A stretch of DNA of 64,000 nt from Peptoclostridium sp. (lineage in GTDB: Bacteria > Bacillota > Clostridia > Peptostreptococcales > Peptostreptococcaceae), in the NCBI RefSeq assembly GCF_009881055.1, contig NZ_WXFG01000005.1, positions 62,001 to 126,000 on the forward strand. The letters are read 5' to 3'. Positions 8,443-17,332 of this stretch are shown here, one piece after another. Below the pieces are notes generated by a model, which was given only the letters and a program-made list of their open reading frames with translations, searched no databases and had not been told where the DNA came from. A program made the translations under genes and the position numbers. Within the stretch, counting starts at the first letter, position 1. Each line of letters starts with the position of its first letter.

Positions 8443-10164
8443 TTATGGTTCCGATTTCTCTTTTTTCAGAAAAATTATGTTTCCATTATCGTCTTTATGC
8501 CATTTTGAAAACCACTCATTCCACATAATCGAAATTTCCTTAGGCAGCATGCTGTGACCTCTGTCCATTGTCACCGTGTAACGTACCATCGGTACATTTT
8601 TCTCATTAGTCCATTCATAAGTTAAAAACCGGCCATCTCTTTTAAATATATAGTCACCTATGGCTCCGGCATTATTTCTGCCAAGCCAGTACTCCAATGT
8701 TTTTTTCACATCCTGATTCTCAATAAAGTCATATGGCCATATATCGTATTCACCAATAAACGTCCAATAAGGTATAGGTTCAAATCTAGTCGCATCTTTT
8801 TTTTCATCTAACGGTCCACCCATAAACGACTCAATGTAGAATGCGGAGGTGGTTGCTATCGCCGCAAAATATTCTGATATGTTCATGCCCGCAATCAACG
8901 AAAACATCCCACCCATTGATTGACCTCCGATATAGCGTCTCCCTGAATCAATATTGTAATCTTTATCGGCTTGCTTTACTAAAGCTTCAACAAATTTCAA
9001 ATCATAATTTTTTTCAACAGGCTTTGTCAAGTCCCACATAGGCCAATTATCATAATTTATATCAGCAATACCTTGAGCAATAATGAGTATGAAGTTTCCT
9101 TCATCGGCCGTTTCCCACATACGCGATATGTCGAACATCATCTTATGGGTTTGCTGACTACCCGGAAAATAGAATAATACCGGAGCAGGCTCGGTGCTTT
9201 TTCTAATCTTTTGTGGAATGTATACAAGATATTCTCTTACACGGTCATCTACAATGATCTTTTTGATTTCAACTCCCAGCGCGTTATGGTTCGGCCGGAT
9301 TCCCAATGTATTTCCGCCTACAAAGCCGCCATAGCGGGTATATCTCGAAAGAAATTTGGTATATATCATATTGGTCAAGGCAGTATCATTATAATCCTCA
9401 CATTTCTTTTTAATAAGAGCTACGCTGCTGCAGCTAGTAGGAGTAAATTGGTCACGACTGCCTTCTTTCTGACGAAAGATTTTCCCTCCATTAAAATCAC
9501 ATGGTTTGAAAACGCATGCATTTGCTTTTTTCCAATAAGCTGCAACAGCTGCGATGTCACCAAAAAAATTTTCAGATATTAGCAAAACAGGCATAGGCAC
9601 TTCACTTAATAAAATATCCGATTTTTCATATTTTGTGTTTCTCATTATGTCCAAGTAAGTTTCGTCAATATTGCTTGCATCAATAAAGGCTGCAGCTGCA
9701 ACTGTAATACAATTTTTCATCGCAAACATCTGTAATGCTTTTCCACCAGTGCCATATCCCACAAGATACCTCGTCGGAAAAGTCAGGTAATGCTTTCCTC
9801 TGTCAGTAAAAATATTCGAATATGCCTGGCTGATATAAGTCATCTCTTGCTCGACATTACCCCATTTCTTATCTTTCGGCTCCATAATATATAACCATAT
9901 GTTATTTTGCTCAGCCGTCGCCATCCAGCCACTTGACTTCAACCATTCAATGGTGTTTTCCCCGTCGGGAACTGTCAATACAATAAAATAAGCACCTGCT
10001 TCAACTGCTTCAGGTATGTAAATTTTAACAGTTCGCTCACAAACTATCGTATCAGACAGCATAACTTCCTTTTCAAACAAACCTGTAATCGGCATTTTGA
10101 TGCCATCCTTGAATGGATCAAATGTTGTTGGTGTATCAGCTGTTAATTTAATAACCTTTGGCAA
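8443..10164 (-). CDS. Tandem-domain alpha/beta-hydrolase esterase (PHB-depolymerase-like)
   Basis: 573 residues with no signal peptide. The C-terminal half (from about residue 300) has the esterase D/PHB-depolymerase fold with G-Q-S-M-G-G (Ser416), Asp474 in GEYDIWP and His537 in DRGHSML as a probable catalytic triad. The N-terminal half looks like a decayed copy of the same fold: G-Y-G-T-G-G at 136-141 has threonine where the nucleophile should be. The start is TTG after AAAGGAGGGG. It is probably an intracellular carboxylesterase of unknown substrate. It lies just outside the left end of the proposed mobile element. Confidence 0.72.
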   Translation of the reverse strand: MPKVIKLTADTPTTFDPFKDGIKMPITGLFEKEVMLSDTIVCERTVKIYIPEAVEAGAYFIVLTVPDGENTIEWLKSSGWMATAEQNNIWLYIMEPKDKKWGNVEQEMTYISQAYSNIFTDRGKHYLTFPTRYLVGYGTGGKALQMFAMKNCITVAAAAFIDASNIDETYLDIMRNTKYEKSDILLSEVPMPVLLISENFFGDIAAVAAYWKKANACVFKPCDFNGGKIFRQKEGSRDQFTPTSCSSVALIKKKCEDYNDTALTNMIYTKFLSRYTRYGGFVGGNTLGIRPNHNALGVEIKKIIVDDRVREYLVYIPQKIRKSTEPAPVLFYFPGSQQTHKMMFDISRMWETADEGNFILIIAQGIADINYDNWPMWDLTKPVEKNYDLKFVEALVKQADKDYNIDSGRRYIGGQSMGGMFSLIAGMNISEYFAAIATTSAFYIESFMGGPLDEKKDATRFEPIPYWTFIGEYDIWPYDFIENQDVKKTLEYWLGRNNAGAIGDYIFKRDGRFLTYEWTNEKNVPMVRYTVTMDRGHSMLPKEISIMWNEWFSKWHKDDNGNIIFLKKEKSEP

Positions 10165-10215
10165 TTAAATCCCCTCCTTTGATACGGTGCTTTAAGCAAA
10201 GTTTACTGCTATTGC

Positions 10216-10233
10216 CTATTTGTGATAGGGTTC
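10216..10233 (-). repeat. Left attachment-site copy (distal att)
   Basis: On the minus strand GAACCCTATCACAAATAG, encoding E-P-Y-H-K-stop in the frame of the rlmH end. It matches the rlmH copy at 15 of 18 positions. All three differences are transitions at third codon positions. The rest of the 233-base gap between the esterase and lipoprotein genes holds the lipoprotein terminator and no gene. Confidence 0.75.
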
Positions 10234-10353
10234 CCCTCATTGACGCACCCTGCAAACCAATTCCATTTTATTCCTTCATATAGCCTACAACGAGAACCAT
10301 AAACACTATTAATCATACCGAATATTGATCCATCCATTCTTTAGTAAAACAAA

Positions 10354-10382
10354 TCTGACACCGTTCAAAAAACGATGTCAGA
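10354..10382 (-). terminator. Hairpin after the lipoprotein gene
   Basis: TCTGACACCGTT pairs with AACGATGTCAGA (one wobble), 16 bases beyond the lipoprotein stop codon. The T-run is weak on the minus strand. Confidence 0.5.
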
Positions 10383-10397
10383 AAATTTCTCGTCCTC

Positions 10398-11348
10398 TTA
10401 TCTGCCAATAAAGTCAATCTCCGAAATACAAGTATCTTGATACTTCGTACCTCCGTATACGTCCAATATCGTCAATTTGACACTTGATGTCTTCACTGGC
10501 TGCTCTAATGTGATTGTATTGCTCATTCCAAAACTGTCTTCTAAAGCCGATTCTATATAACTACCATCGGAGAATTCTATCCCGATTTTTTTCACCCTGT
10601 TATTCTTCAAATACAAATCTTTATTTTTGTGATAGCCCGACAATATTTCTATTGCGCTTATTTCTTTTTGGGAATTATCGGCAAATAATATCCACTCTCC
10701 TATGCCATTCCCACTTCTCCCTTCCACCCACGCAGTTTCTTTGACAGAGTCTCTTGTGTTTTGAGCTATGTAATCTGCCTGCTTACTTTCTGCTAATTCA
10801 GATGATGCCTTTACATTATTAAAAGATATATAACCCACAGGCTCATCCGTTTCATTGATTTGCGAAGCATTGTGAGCTTCCCCCTTTTCGCTGTTGGTCT
10901 CACCTTGCGGAGCGCTGGTGTAACTATCAAAAGCAGTACTCAACAATGCGGTTGTTGTTAGCATATCTTGAGGAACCTCGTTAAAAGACAAATATCCCAC
11001 CTCGAATGATCCACCGTCTGCTGCTATTATAAACTGTATTCTGGCTTTAACCGGCACTTCTTGATATGTACATTCGCCTGTAAATTCAACAACATTTACT
11101 TCTTCATCCGACTCAAAGTGTTTCCATGTTGGTGAGCCAAAGAAATTTTCAAAACAATTGCCAAAAGTTTTGTCAGGATAATCCACCGGATTCCCATTTT
11201 TAACCATCGCCACATACTCGTTGTCTTTGTCAGCCACGTTTTCTGTTTTATCATTGGCTTCTTTCTTTATATGGTCCGCTGTGATATCCGAGCAACCTCC
11301 GAATAATAGCATCCCCATGGCTATAAATATTAGTGCTACCTTCCTCAT
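10398..11348 (-). CDS. Lipoprotein with C-terminal NADase-type glycan-binding-like domain
   Basis: 316 residues. The N-terminus is a lipoprotein signal (KVALIFIAMGMLLFGGC, lipobox LFGGC). The middle is a low-complexity acidic region. The last 140 residues (AWVEGRSGNGIGEWI ... GYHKN ... KIGIEFSDGS ... CISEIDF) resemble the NADase-type glycan-binding domain found on cell-surface proteins. It should be anchored outside the membrane and bind cell-wall or surface glycan; the ligand is unknown. The start at 11348 is chosen because AAGGGG lies nine bases upstream. It is probably cargo of the element. Inverted repeats upstream suggest regulation. Confidence 0.7.
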   Translation of the reverse strand: MRKVALIFIAMGMLLFGGCSDITADHIKKEANDKTENVADKDNEYVAMVKNGNPVDYPDKTFGNCFENFFGSPTWKHFESDEEVNVVEFTGECTYQEVPVKARIQFIIAADGGSFEVGYLSFNEVPQDMLTTTALLSTAFDSYTSAPQGETNSEKGEAHNASQINETDEPVGYISFNNVKASSELAESKQADYIAQNTRDSVKETAWVEGRSGNGIGEWILFADNSQKEISAIEILSGYHKNKDLYLKNNRVKKIGIEFSDGSYIESALEDSFGMSNTITLEQPVKTSSVKLTILDVYGGTKYQDTCISEIDFIGR

Positions 11349-11389
11349 TCTTTTAACCCCTTCCATTTAATATTGTATATAGCAGCGTT

Positions 11390-11447
11390 AACGCCTTTAG
11401 TTTCAACTAAAGGCGTTACTCACGAGTATCAATACCCAATTTGATAC
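11390..11447 (-). promoter_or_regulatory. Two inverted repeats upstream of the lipoprotein gene
   Basis: AACGCCTTTAGTT/AACTAAAGGCGTT (11390-11417, 13-bp stem, two-base loop) and GTATCAA/TTGATAC (11426-11447). Neither has a T-run on the minus strand, so they look more like operators or mRNA structures than terminators. Confidence 0.45.
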
Positions 11448-11486
11448 ACTTTTACAACATTTTTAACATATGTATATTTATATTTT

Positions 11487-11528
11487 ATAAAACCGCGGCG
11501 TGATTTTAAAATCACGCCGCGGTTTTAT
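11487..11528. terminator. Perfect 42-bp palindrome after the RadC-like gene
   Basis: ATAAAACCGCGGCGTGATTTT is followed by its exact complement. The GC-rich core with flanking A/T runs would stop transcription from either side. It lies about 70 bases after the RadC-like stop codon. Confidence 0.75.
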
Positions 11529-11597
11529 TGCTTATACATAAGTTGTATTCAGATGACATCTTGCAATTCGTAGATGCTGTATTGAATATTTTCTTTT

Positions 11598-12107
11598 TCA
11601 AATAATGCCTTCTTGCTTTAAGGATATATATCTGTCCGAACACGCAATGATATGGTCAACAACCTCTATTCCAACAATTTTTCCTGCCTCAACTAACCTC
11701 TTTGTTATTTCAACATCCTCCCTGCTTGGAGTGGGGTCATTGCTTGGGTGGTTGTGTCCAACAATTATTGATGCTGAATTCGAAAGGATTCCCACCTTTA
11801 AAACTTCCCTTGGGTGAACTATGCTTGCATTTAAACTGCCTATATGACAAATATTTATTGCGGTAGGTTGCCTTTTGGTATCCAGGCACACGACCACAAA
11901 ATATTCACGATCTGCTTCTATCAAAAAGCGTTTCAAGAGATTATACGCATCGGTTGGAGAAGTAACCCTTCTCTCTGGATAGAGGAAACTGTCCTCTTTG
12001 ATCAATTTTATGCTAACTATATTTACTCTTTTAGCAGATCTACTTATTTGACTTTCTTCATTGTCCCATTCCCTCTGTCCGTTTTTAAGAAATTCATATT
12101 TTTCCAT
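11598..12107 (-). CDS. RadC-like JAB/MPN-domain protein
   Basis: 169 residues. The JAMM metal motif is plain: GHNHPSNDPTPSREDVEIT. The C-terminal IVGIEVVDHIIACSDRYISLKQEG is the RadC family ending. The N-terminal helix-hairpin-helix of full RadC is missing. Such short forms are common on mobile elements; their role is unknown despite the repair-related name. The start follows AAGGAG by nine bases. It lies 17 bases below the recombinase gene, almost certainly in one transcript with it. Confidence 0.88.
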   Translation of the reverse strand: MEKYEFLKNGQREWDNEESQISRSAKRVNIVSIKLIKEDSFLYPERRVTSPTDAYNLLKRFLIEADREYFVVVCLDTKRQPTAINICHIGSLNASIVHPREVLKVGILSNSASIIVGHNHPSNDPTPSREDVEITKRLVEAGKIVGIEVVDHIIACSDRYISLKQEGII

Positions 12108-12124
12108 CTTAGACATCTCCTTTT

Positions 12125-13744
12125 TTATGGTTTATCCATACACAAATTAATTTCCAAACAAAAAGAGGATGAGTCGTCATTTGACTCATCCTCTGAATTT
12201 CCTAGATATTGATTTGTCTTATTATTAAAATTCAACAATATCGATTTTACTGTTCGATCAGGATTTGTTTTTATTTCTCGAATAACCAGATTCAAAACAA
12301 GTTTCTTTTTTTCTATATCGGCCTCCTTCAATATATAATTGAAATTTAACATAAGCCTTTTTACGACTTCATATTCTATCGGGTCCGAAGTGCTCTGACT
12401 GAGTTGCTTTTCTGCCTCCTCAATTTTCTGCCTTTCGACATCAATTTTCTGCATAATTTCTTTTAACCTATCTGAAATATCGCATTTGCTTATAATTCCC
12501 TCCTCATATAATTCAAATATTCTAGCTTTTTTAGATTCAAGCTCTCTAATCACCTTTTCTGTCTTTTTAATGTGGTTATCCAGCGGCTCTATGATGTCGC
12601 TACTCCTCTTGTTCAAATTGAAAACTATGTCACTCAATACCTGCTCATTGAACAAAACTTCATTTATTTTATTGAAAACAATTTCCTCGACATAATCTTT
12701 CCTTATTCCATTAGAGTGGCACGCAGCAATTCCCTGGTTTCTCCAGCGTCCGCAATAGTAGTATCTATGAATACTATAGTTTCCATTTTTGAGCTTTCTT
12801 TTGACCACGCCAGCTACCATTGACGCGCCACATTGCGGGCATTTTAATATTCCCGTTAGAGGATACGACCCACTAAAGTTCCTTACCGGTTTATGCGATC
12901 GTTCCTTATATAATCTGTGAACTTTGTTCCACAAATCAATCTCTATAATGGGAGTATGCTCCCCATCCACTATCATCGGATTTTCGTTTCTGCCTTTTCT
13001 TCTCTTTTCATTCCAATCTTGCATCCTGTTATATCTTATCTTCCCAATGTATACGGGGTTATGCAATATCTCCTTTATTGTAGCAATCGCAAACATATTT
13101 CCCTTCTTGCTTCTATAACCCAATTTGTTTATATGGTTCACTATACTCTTCAACCCTCTTCCACTCGCATACAGTTGAAATATCATTCGGACCGTTTCAG
13201 CTTCTTCTTCAACAATCACCAATCTCGATTTCTCCTTGTCATCCCCAGATTTAACCGATTTATAGCCCAACACTACGCCACCATTCCACTTTCCCATTTT
13301 TGCCCTCTGCTTCATTCCCAATTTCACGTTTTCGACAATAGTTTCTCTTTCAAATTCCCCGACAGAGGCTAATAAATTCATCATCAACTTTCCTGTCGGA
13401 GTGGAGGTGTCAAAAACTTCTGAGCAACTTTTGAAACCCACATTATTTTTATTTAGTTCATCCACTATTTTTAATAAATCCAAATGATTTCTTGCCAGTC
13501 TGTTTGTCTTCCAAACCCAGACTTCTTCAAATTGCCCTTTTGCGGCATCCTTGAGCAATTTTTTAAGGGCATCCCGTTTTTCTATAGACTTTCCACTGAT
13601 TCCCCTATCCACATACTCATTTACAACGACTCTACCCTCCTGCTCACATTTTTTCTTAACCGTATCTAATTGAGCATCAATCGAATAGCCCTCTTCTGCC
13701 TGTTCAGCAGTCGACACTCTAGCATAGATCACAACTTTTTTCAT
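12125..13744 (-). CDS. Large serine recombinase (site-specific integrase)
   Basis: 539 residues. The resolvase catalytic domain starts at once (YARVSTAEQAEEGYSIDAQ, nucleophile Ser11). The recombinase DNA-binding domain follows (GYRSKKGNMFAIATIKEILHNPVYIGK). Next are a zinc ribbon (LKCPQCGASM ... YYCGRWRNQGIAACHS) and a coiled-coil region near residues 370-470. This is the architecture of phiC31-type integrases, Tn5397 TndX and staphylococcal Ccr proteins. It should cut and rejoin the two attachment sites to insert or excise the element. The ATG follows AGGAGG. A small ORF overlaps its first codons. Confidence 0.93.
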   Translation of the reverse strand: MKKVVIYARVSTAEQAEEGYSIDAQLDTVKKKCEQEGRVVVNEYVDRGISGKSIEKRDALKKLLKDAAKGQFEEVWVWKTNRLARNHLDLLKIVDELNKNNVGFKSCSEVFDTSTPTGKLMMNLLASVGEFERETIVENVKLGMKQRAKMGKWNGGVVLGYKSVKSGDDKEKSRLVIVEEEAETVRMIFQLYASGRGLKSIVNHINKLGYRSKKGNMFAIATIKEILHNPVYIGKIRYNRMQDWNEKRRKGRNENPMIVDGEHTPIIEIDLWNKVHRLYKERSHKPVRNFSGSYPLTGILKCPQCGASMVAGVVKRKLKNGNYSIHRYYYCGRWRNQGIAACHSNGIRKDYVEEIVFNKINEVLFNEQVLSDIVFNLNKRSSDIIEPLDNHIKKTEKVIRELESKKARIFELYEEGIISKCDISDRLKEIMQKIDVERQKIEEAEKQLSQSTSDPIEYEVVKRLMLNFNYILKEADIEKKKLVLNLVIREIKTNPDRTVKSILLNFNNKTNQYLGNSEDESNDDSSSFCLEINLCMDKP

Positions 13745-13835
13745 TGTCTATATCCTCCTGTTTATAAGATCCGTTATACTCAAGTAAAAGGTCTGCTATT
13801 ATGCTTATTAGATTTTCATAATCGTACTTGCTCAC
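13719..13835 (-). CDS. Short ORF overlapping the recombinase start
   Basis: 38 residues (VSKYDYENLISIIADLLLEY...), GTG start preceded by GAGGGG. Its last 26 bases overlap the recombinase gene in another frame, and it contains the recombinase ribosome site. This suggests translational coupling. Product function unknown; amphipathic helix-like composition. Confidence 0.5.
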   Translation of the reverse strand: MSKYDYENLISIIADLLLEYNGSYKQEDIDNEKSCDLC

Positions 13836-13859
13836 ATTAAAGCCCCTCTCTCTTAAATA

Positions 13860-14110
13860 ATATATAAATTTTTCGTTGTACTTTGCGCTTTCTTGGTGAA
13901 ATTTGTCAACCTAGTCGGTTGGATTTTCTGACGGCATTCCAAAATGGTAGCTGTAATAACGTAGCCATGGTAGCCTGCTTGAAGAAAAACTTCTTTTATC
14001 TTCATCTTGGCTTCATCACCCCAAGCCTTGCCCTGCCATCATTTTCAATGTCATGTAGCAAATGTAGCAATTCTTCTCTTGTCTCTATAATTATTAATTA
14101 GTGCTTTTGG
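13860..14110 (-). pseudogene. Possible decayed gene between helicase and recombinase
   Basis: On the minus strand two protein-like frames run on from each other: one reading EELLHLLHDIENDGRARLG, the next GDEAKMKIKEVFLQAGYHGY. They overlap where a single frameshift would join them. Neither has a convincing start. This may be a small broken gene; nothing else is seen in this stretch. Confidence 0.3.
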
Positions 14111-14148
14111 CTTTCTCGATATGCCAGGCCACAGTCCTATTGGAAGCA

Positions 14149-15612
14149 TCACACCATTAACTCTATTCCACAGAATCCTTCAAGCGGCAAAGAACCGTTT
14201 TTCCTAAACTTTTTACTTTTAAATGCCAGTGTTTTTATCTGCCTAAAAAAATCCATTTTGCTTAACGATGCTAAACAGTTGTCCTGGCAATATTTACTGT
14301 ACGCATTATACAAGTCCCTTTTGTGGGCCTTTAACTCTTTATTGTCGCGATCCACATGGCAACAAGTCTCGATAAATGAATCTACAGTGTTCACCTCTTG
14401 CATATACTGCGATTTGAATTTCCTGGATTCCTTACAACGAGTAAAAACAAAATTGTTTTTTATAAGTCTTCGCAATCCTTCCATGGCCCAATACACTATA
14501 TAATCCCGCTCACTTAGAATTTTTTCTTTCAGATTTAAATCTCTTTCATCCTCTGGAATTGTGTTGTTGAAAATAACGAATTCAATCCGATCAAAATATG
14601 CTGATGTGCTGTCAAGTCGCCTTAATGTCGGCATACTGTTCCCGGCAAAAATGAGCTTGCTTCGGTTTTTAAAAACAAAAGGATCTTTGCCCTTTTTTTC
14701 TCCAATGACATCATCGTTCCCAGTCAATGCTTTTATTGTATTTAGTCCCTTCAACTCTCCTTCGTATAATTCTCCCGAAATATTAAGCTTCGCTTCAAAC
14801 AAACTTGCGGTCATAAATCGATCTCCAAGTTTGTGAAGTGGAATTGCGGTAGTATATTCACCGCCTACAATCTCTTTGAGAATGTCGAGAAACGTACTCT
14901 TTCCCGTGTGGGGTTTCCCTATGAAAACAAAGAATTTTTTTGCTCTCGAATAATTACTGAACACATATCCACATATTTCCTGGATAAGGTCCACTTTTGC
15001 TTCGTTGCCCCCTGTACATGTAGCGATAAAATTCATGAACGCTCTTCCATCCTTCTTCTTCATGTCTTCTCTATACTCTGCATCTATGAAACTCTTGAAA
15101 TTGTATTCCGGCGAATGCTCATAAGTCTTACCTTGTGATACGCAAAAAACCTTGTTTCTAAAATTTATAAAATCATCGTGCATATCGAAGTTGTTGCTTG
15201 TTATTTGAAGATCCCTGCAACCTTTTATTCGATCAATAACATCGTCTACTCTGTGCTTATTGAGCAACATCTCGATTTTCTCGCCCCATCCATTTCGAAT
15301 AAGCACCCTCACTTCATTAAGTGTAAGCTTTTTGAAATATCCAAGTTCTTCCGAATAGCTATATATGTCCTCATTGTGTACCTTAAATCGATACCGCTTT
15401 ATCACCTTTTTATACACGTCGTACTCCACAATGCTTTTATTGCTATCATTCAATGGCCCGCTCTCATTATGTGATTTTATGAAATCCTCCTCCTCTTGAC
15501 TTTCAAATGTACGTACACTACTTGTTTTTTTCAAATCATAATCAATATTATAGCCATGCTCTTTAAAATAATCTTCTATGCCGATTTCGTTTTTATTCTT
15601 TTTATCTGGCAT
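14149..15612 (-). CDS. D5-like superfamily 3 helicase (phage/plasmid replication protein)
   Basis: 487 residues. Walker A (FVFIGKPHTGKSTFLD) is near residue 240, with the SF3 pattern continuing through SGELYEGELKGLNTIKALTGNDDV, KLIFAGNSMPTLRRLD and a C-terminal winged-helix-like region. This is the C-terminal part of P4/D5-type primase-helicases; no archaeo-eukaryotic primase motif is evident in the N-terminus. It probably unwinds element DNA for autonomous replication after excision, as SCC helicases are proposed to do. The start at 15612 follows GGGGGTGAAGGCA; a longer frame lacks a site. Confidence 0.85.
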   Translation of the reverse strand: MPDKKNKNEIGIEDYFKEHGYNIDYDLKKTSSVRTFESQEEEDFIKSHNESGPLNDSNKSIVEYDVYKKVIKRYRFKVHNEDIYSYSEELGYFKKLTLNEVRVLIRNGWGEKIEMLLNKHRVDDVIDRIKGCRDLQITSNNFDMHDDFINFRNKVFCVSQGKTYEHSPEYNFKSFIDAEYREDMKKKDGRAFMNFIATCTGGNEAKVDLIQEICGYVFSNYSRAKKFFVFIGKPHTGKSTFLDILKEIVGGEYTTAIPLHKLGDRFMTASLFEAKLNISGELYEGELKGLNTIKALTGNDDVIGEKKGKDPFVFKNRSKLIFAGNSMPTLRRLDSTSAYFDRIEFVIFNNTIPEDERDLNLKEKILSERDYIVYWAMEGLRRLIKNNFVFTRCKESRKFKSQYMQEVNTVDSFIETCCHVDRDNKELKAHKRDLYNAYSKYCQDNCLASLSKMDFFRQIKTLAFKSKKFRKNGSLPLEGFCGIELMV

Positions 15613-15692
15613 TGCCTTCACCCCCTGTAGAGAGGATACATCACACTTTTTTAGCGGAATTAACAAAAAAATCACAATATCCCAGTGCAACC

Positions 15693-15750
15693 ATTAATAA
15701 AACAAAACCCCGCCATCAAAAAAAAATTGGCGGGGTTTTGTTTTATTAAT
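15693..15750 (-). terminator. Long terminator hairpin (23-bp perfect stem)
   Basis: ATTAATAAAACAAAACCCCGCCA pairs perfectly with 15728-15750 around a 12-base A-rich loop. It touches the stop codon of the upstream gene and ends in T-rich sequence on the minus strand. Confidence 0.85.
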
Positions 15751-17153
15751 TATTTTTTTCCGTTTTTCTTTGTTTTCTCCCTTCTCCATTTTTGAATTAT
15801 ATTGTCCAGTAACTCATACAAAGAGCCCTCCATTAATATTTTTATAGCATCATCTCTGCTTATCTGCTGATTCTCAAATACCGGGTAATCATCGTCAGTT
15901 ACTTCATCATCAAATAAAGAGCCATACTCAATATCCAAACCATATTCTTCAAATATATTTATCTTCTCGTCAAAATAATCGTTAAAATTATTTATTAACT
16001 TACCCTTTTCCTGTTGCAATTTCGAAACTTTCAAATAGAGTCTTTTAAATAAATGGCGGTTTTCTACCTCTACTTCCGCCACTCTACTCTGCATTTCAGC
16101 CAAATTATATATTTTTATTTTCCCCAGCCTTTCCAGCATATAAACTCTATGCTTTAATTTCTCAATTTCAGTTTTATTCTCACCGCGAACATTGGTTTTA
16201 GTAACTCCCTCTTTTTCGGCATTTGTGTATAGATTTCGCTTTATAAATTCCTTAATTAGCATTGGGTACACTAGGGATAGAATATAAATTTTATGTAGCG
16301 GCATGCGGAAATCACTTTTTGAAAAAAACAAGAAATCTTCTCTTGAGTCTTCTTTCTCAACCAAATTATTCATTATGTGTAACTTAAGCGTTATGTTTTC
16401 AATTAAAATCAATGAAGACAAGGCATTCAGATAACCATCATCTGCCTCATATTCAAAGTCTGCTTGTAATTCCCGTATTGCTCTATATAGGTTAAATACA
16501 AATAGCATATTGGTTGTATTTTCATAATCGTGAAGATCCCTTGTGAAATTCATCTCCTCCAAGAATTTTAATTTTTCCAAAAACCCCAGAGTGGCTTCTT
16601 TGAACCTGTCTATGTCGCTTACTATATCTATTTTATCTGCCACCTTATTTAGTGGCTGCTTGTACCTCATCCGCTTGTCTTTATATATTTTGAAAAAAAG
16701 ACCCTCCTTGAAAATATATCGACTGCCTCCTCTATTTCCATTCTGTTCTTTGATGCCAATGGCATCCATTATCTTCTCTCGTTCTTTTTTATCTCCCTCA
16801 TCCTCTTTTTCATTTAACAAACATCCATAGCTTTCATAATATGACTGTGGCGAGTCACAACAATATTCATCTAATACGTCACCCAAAGTCATCTGTAAAA
16901 CAAGTTCATCTTGGTATTGCTCCATCAACTCCAAATCATTATTGTCAAACAAACACTCCTCTCGATAAACTTCGTACAGAGCGTAGTCCGTTATACATTT
17001 TTTCATGAAATCATAATCCATATCCCAATCAGCACATAGACCTTTGAATTTTTCTCCAAAATCAATTCCAGAATAGTCATTATCTTCCAATACGCTCTTT
17101 ATGTCTCCATCTATCCCTAAAACATCAAATATTTTTTCGTATACATTAATCAT
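15750..17153 (-). CDS. Hypothetical element protein with coiled coil
   Basis: 467 residues, strongly acidic in the first 150, with a probable coiled coil near 325-405 (IEKLKHRVYMLERLGKIKIYNLAEMQ... and VSKLQQEKGKLINNFNDYF) and a lysine-rich tail. I recognise no family. It is encoded between the helicase and the divergent excisionase-like gene, so it may be a replication or structural protein of the element. AT-rich codon use resembles the helicase and recombinase genes. The start is preceded by GGAGGGAG. Confidence 0.75.
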   Translation of the reverse strand: MINVYEKIFDVLGIDGDIKSVLEDNDYSGIDFGEKFKGLCADWDMDYDFMKKCITDYALYEVYREECLFDNNDLELMEQYQDELVLQMTLGDVLDEYCCDSPQSYYESYGCLLNEKEDEGDKKEREKIMDAIGIKEQNGNRGGSRYIFKEGLFFKIYKDKRMRYKQPLNKVADKIDIVSDIDRFKEATLGFLEKLKFLEEMNFTRDLHDYENTTNMLFVFNLYRAIRELQADFEYEADDGYLNALSSLILIENITLKLHIMNNLVEKEDSREDFLFFSKSDFRMPLHKIYILSLVYPMLIKEFIKRNLYTNAEKEGVTKTNVRGENKTEIEKLKHRVYMLERLGKIKIYNLAEMQSRVAEVEVENRHLFKRLYLKVSKLQQEKGKLINNFNDYFDEKINIFEEYGLDIEYGSLFDDEVTDDDYPVFENQQISRDDAIKILMEGSLYELLDNIIQKWRREKTKKNGKK

Positions 17154-17332
17154 TTGATTAAGCTCCCTCCATTCTCCACTCTCTATTATAATACATCAAT
17201 AAAAAATTATACTGTGAACCACTATTTTAGAATTTCACATTTTTTTGACGTGCTCAAGCATAGGCCTACATAAAGAAACAAGCTCTAATTTAATCAACAA
17301 TAATCTAATATAACTAATAGGAGGACTACCTT

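Noticed and set aside
12917..13372. 151-residue plus-strand frame opposite the recombinase
   Set aside because: Antisense to the zinc-ribbon and DNA-binding regions of the recombinase; AT-rich shadow.
15132..15145. CTTGTGATA within the helicase gene as a third att copy
   Set aside because: Only the TTGTGATA core matches; the flanks do not, and it lies inside an intact coding frame.
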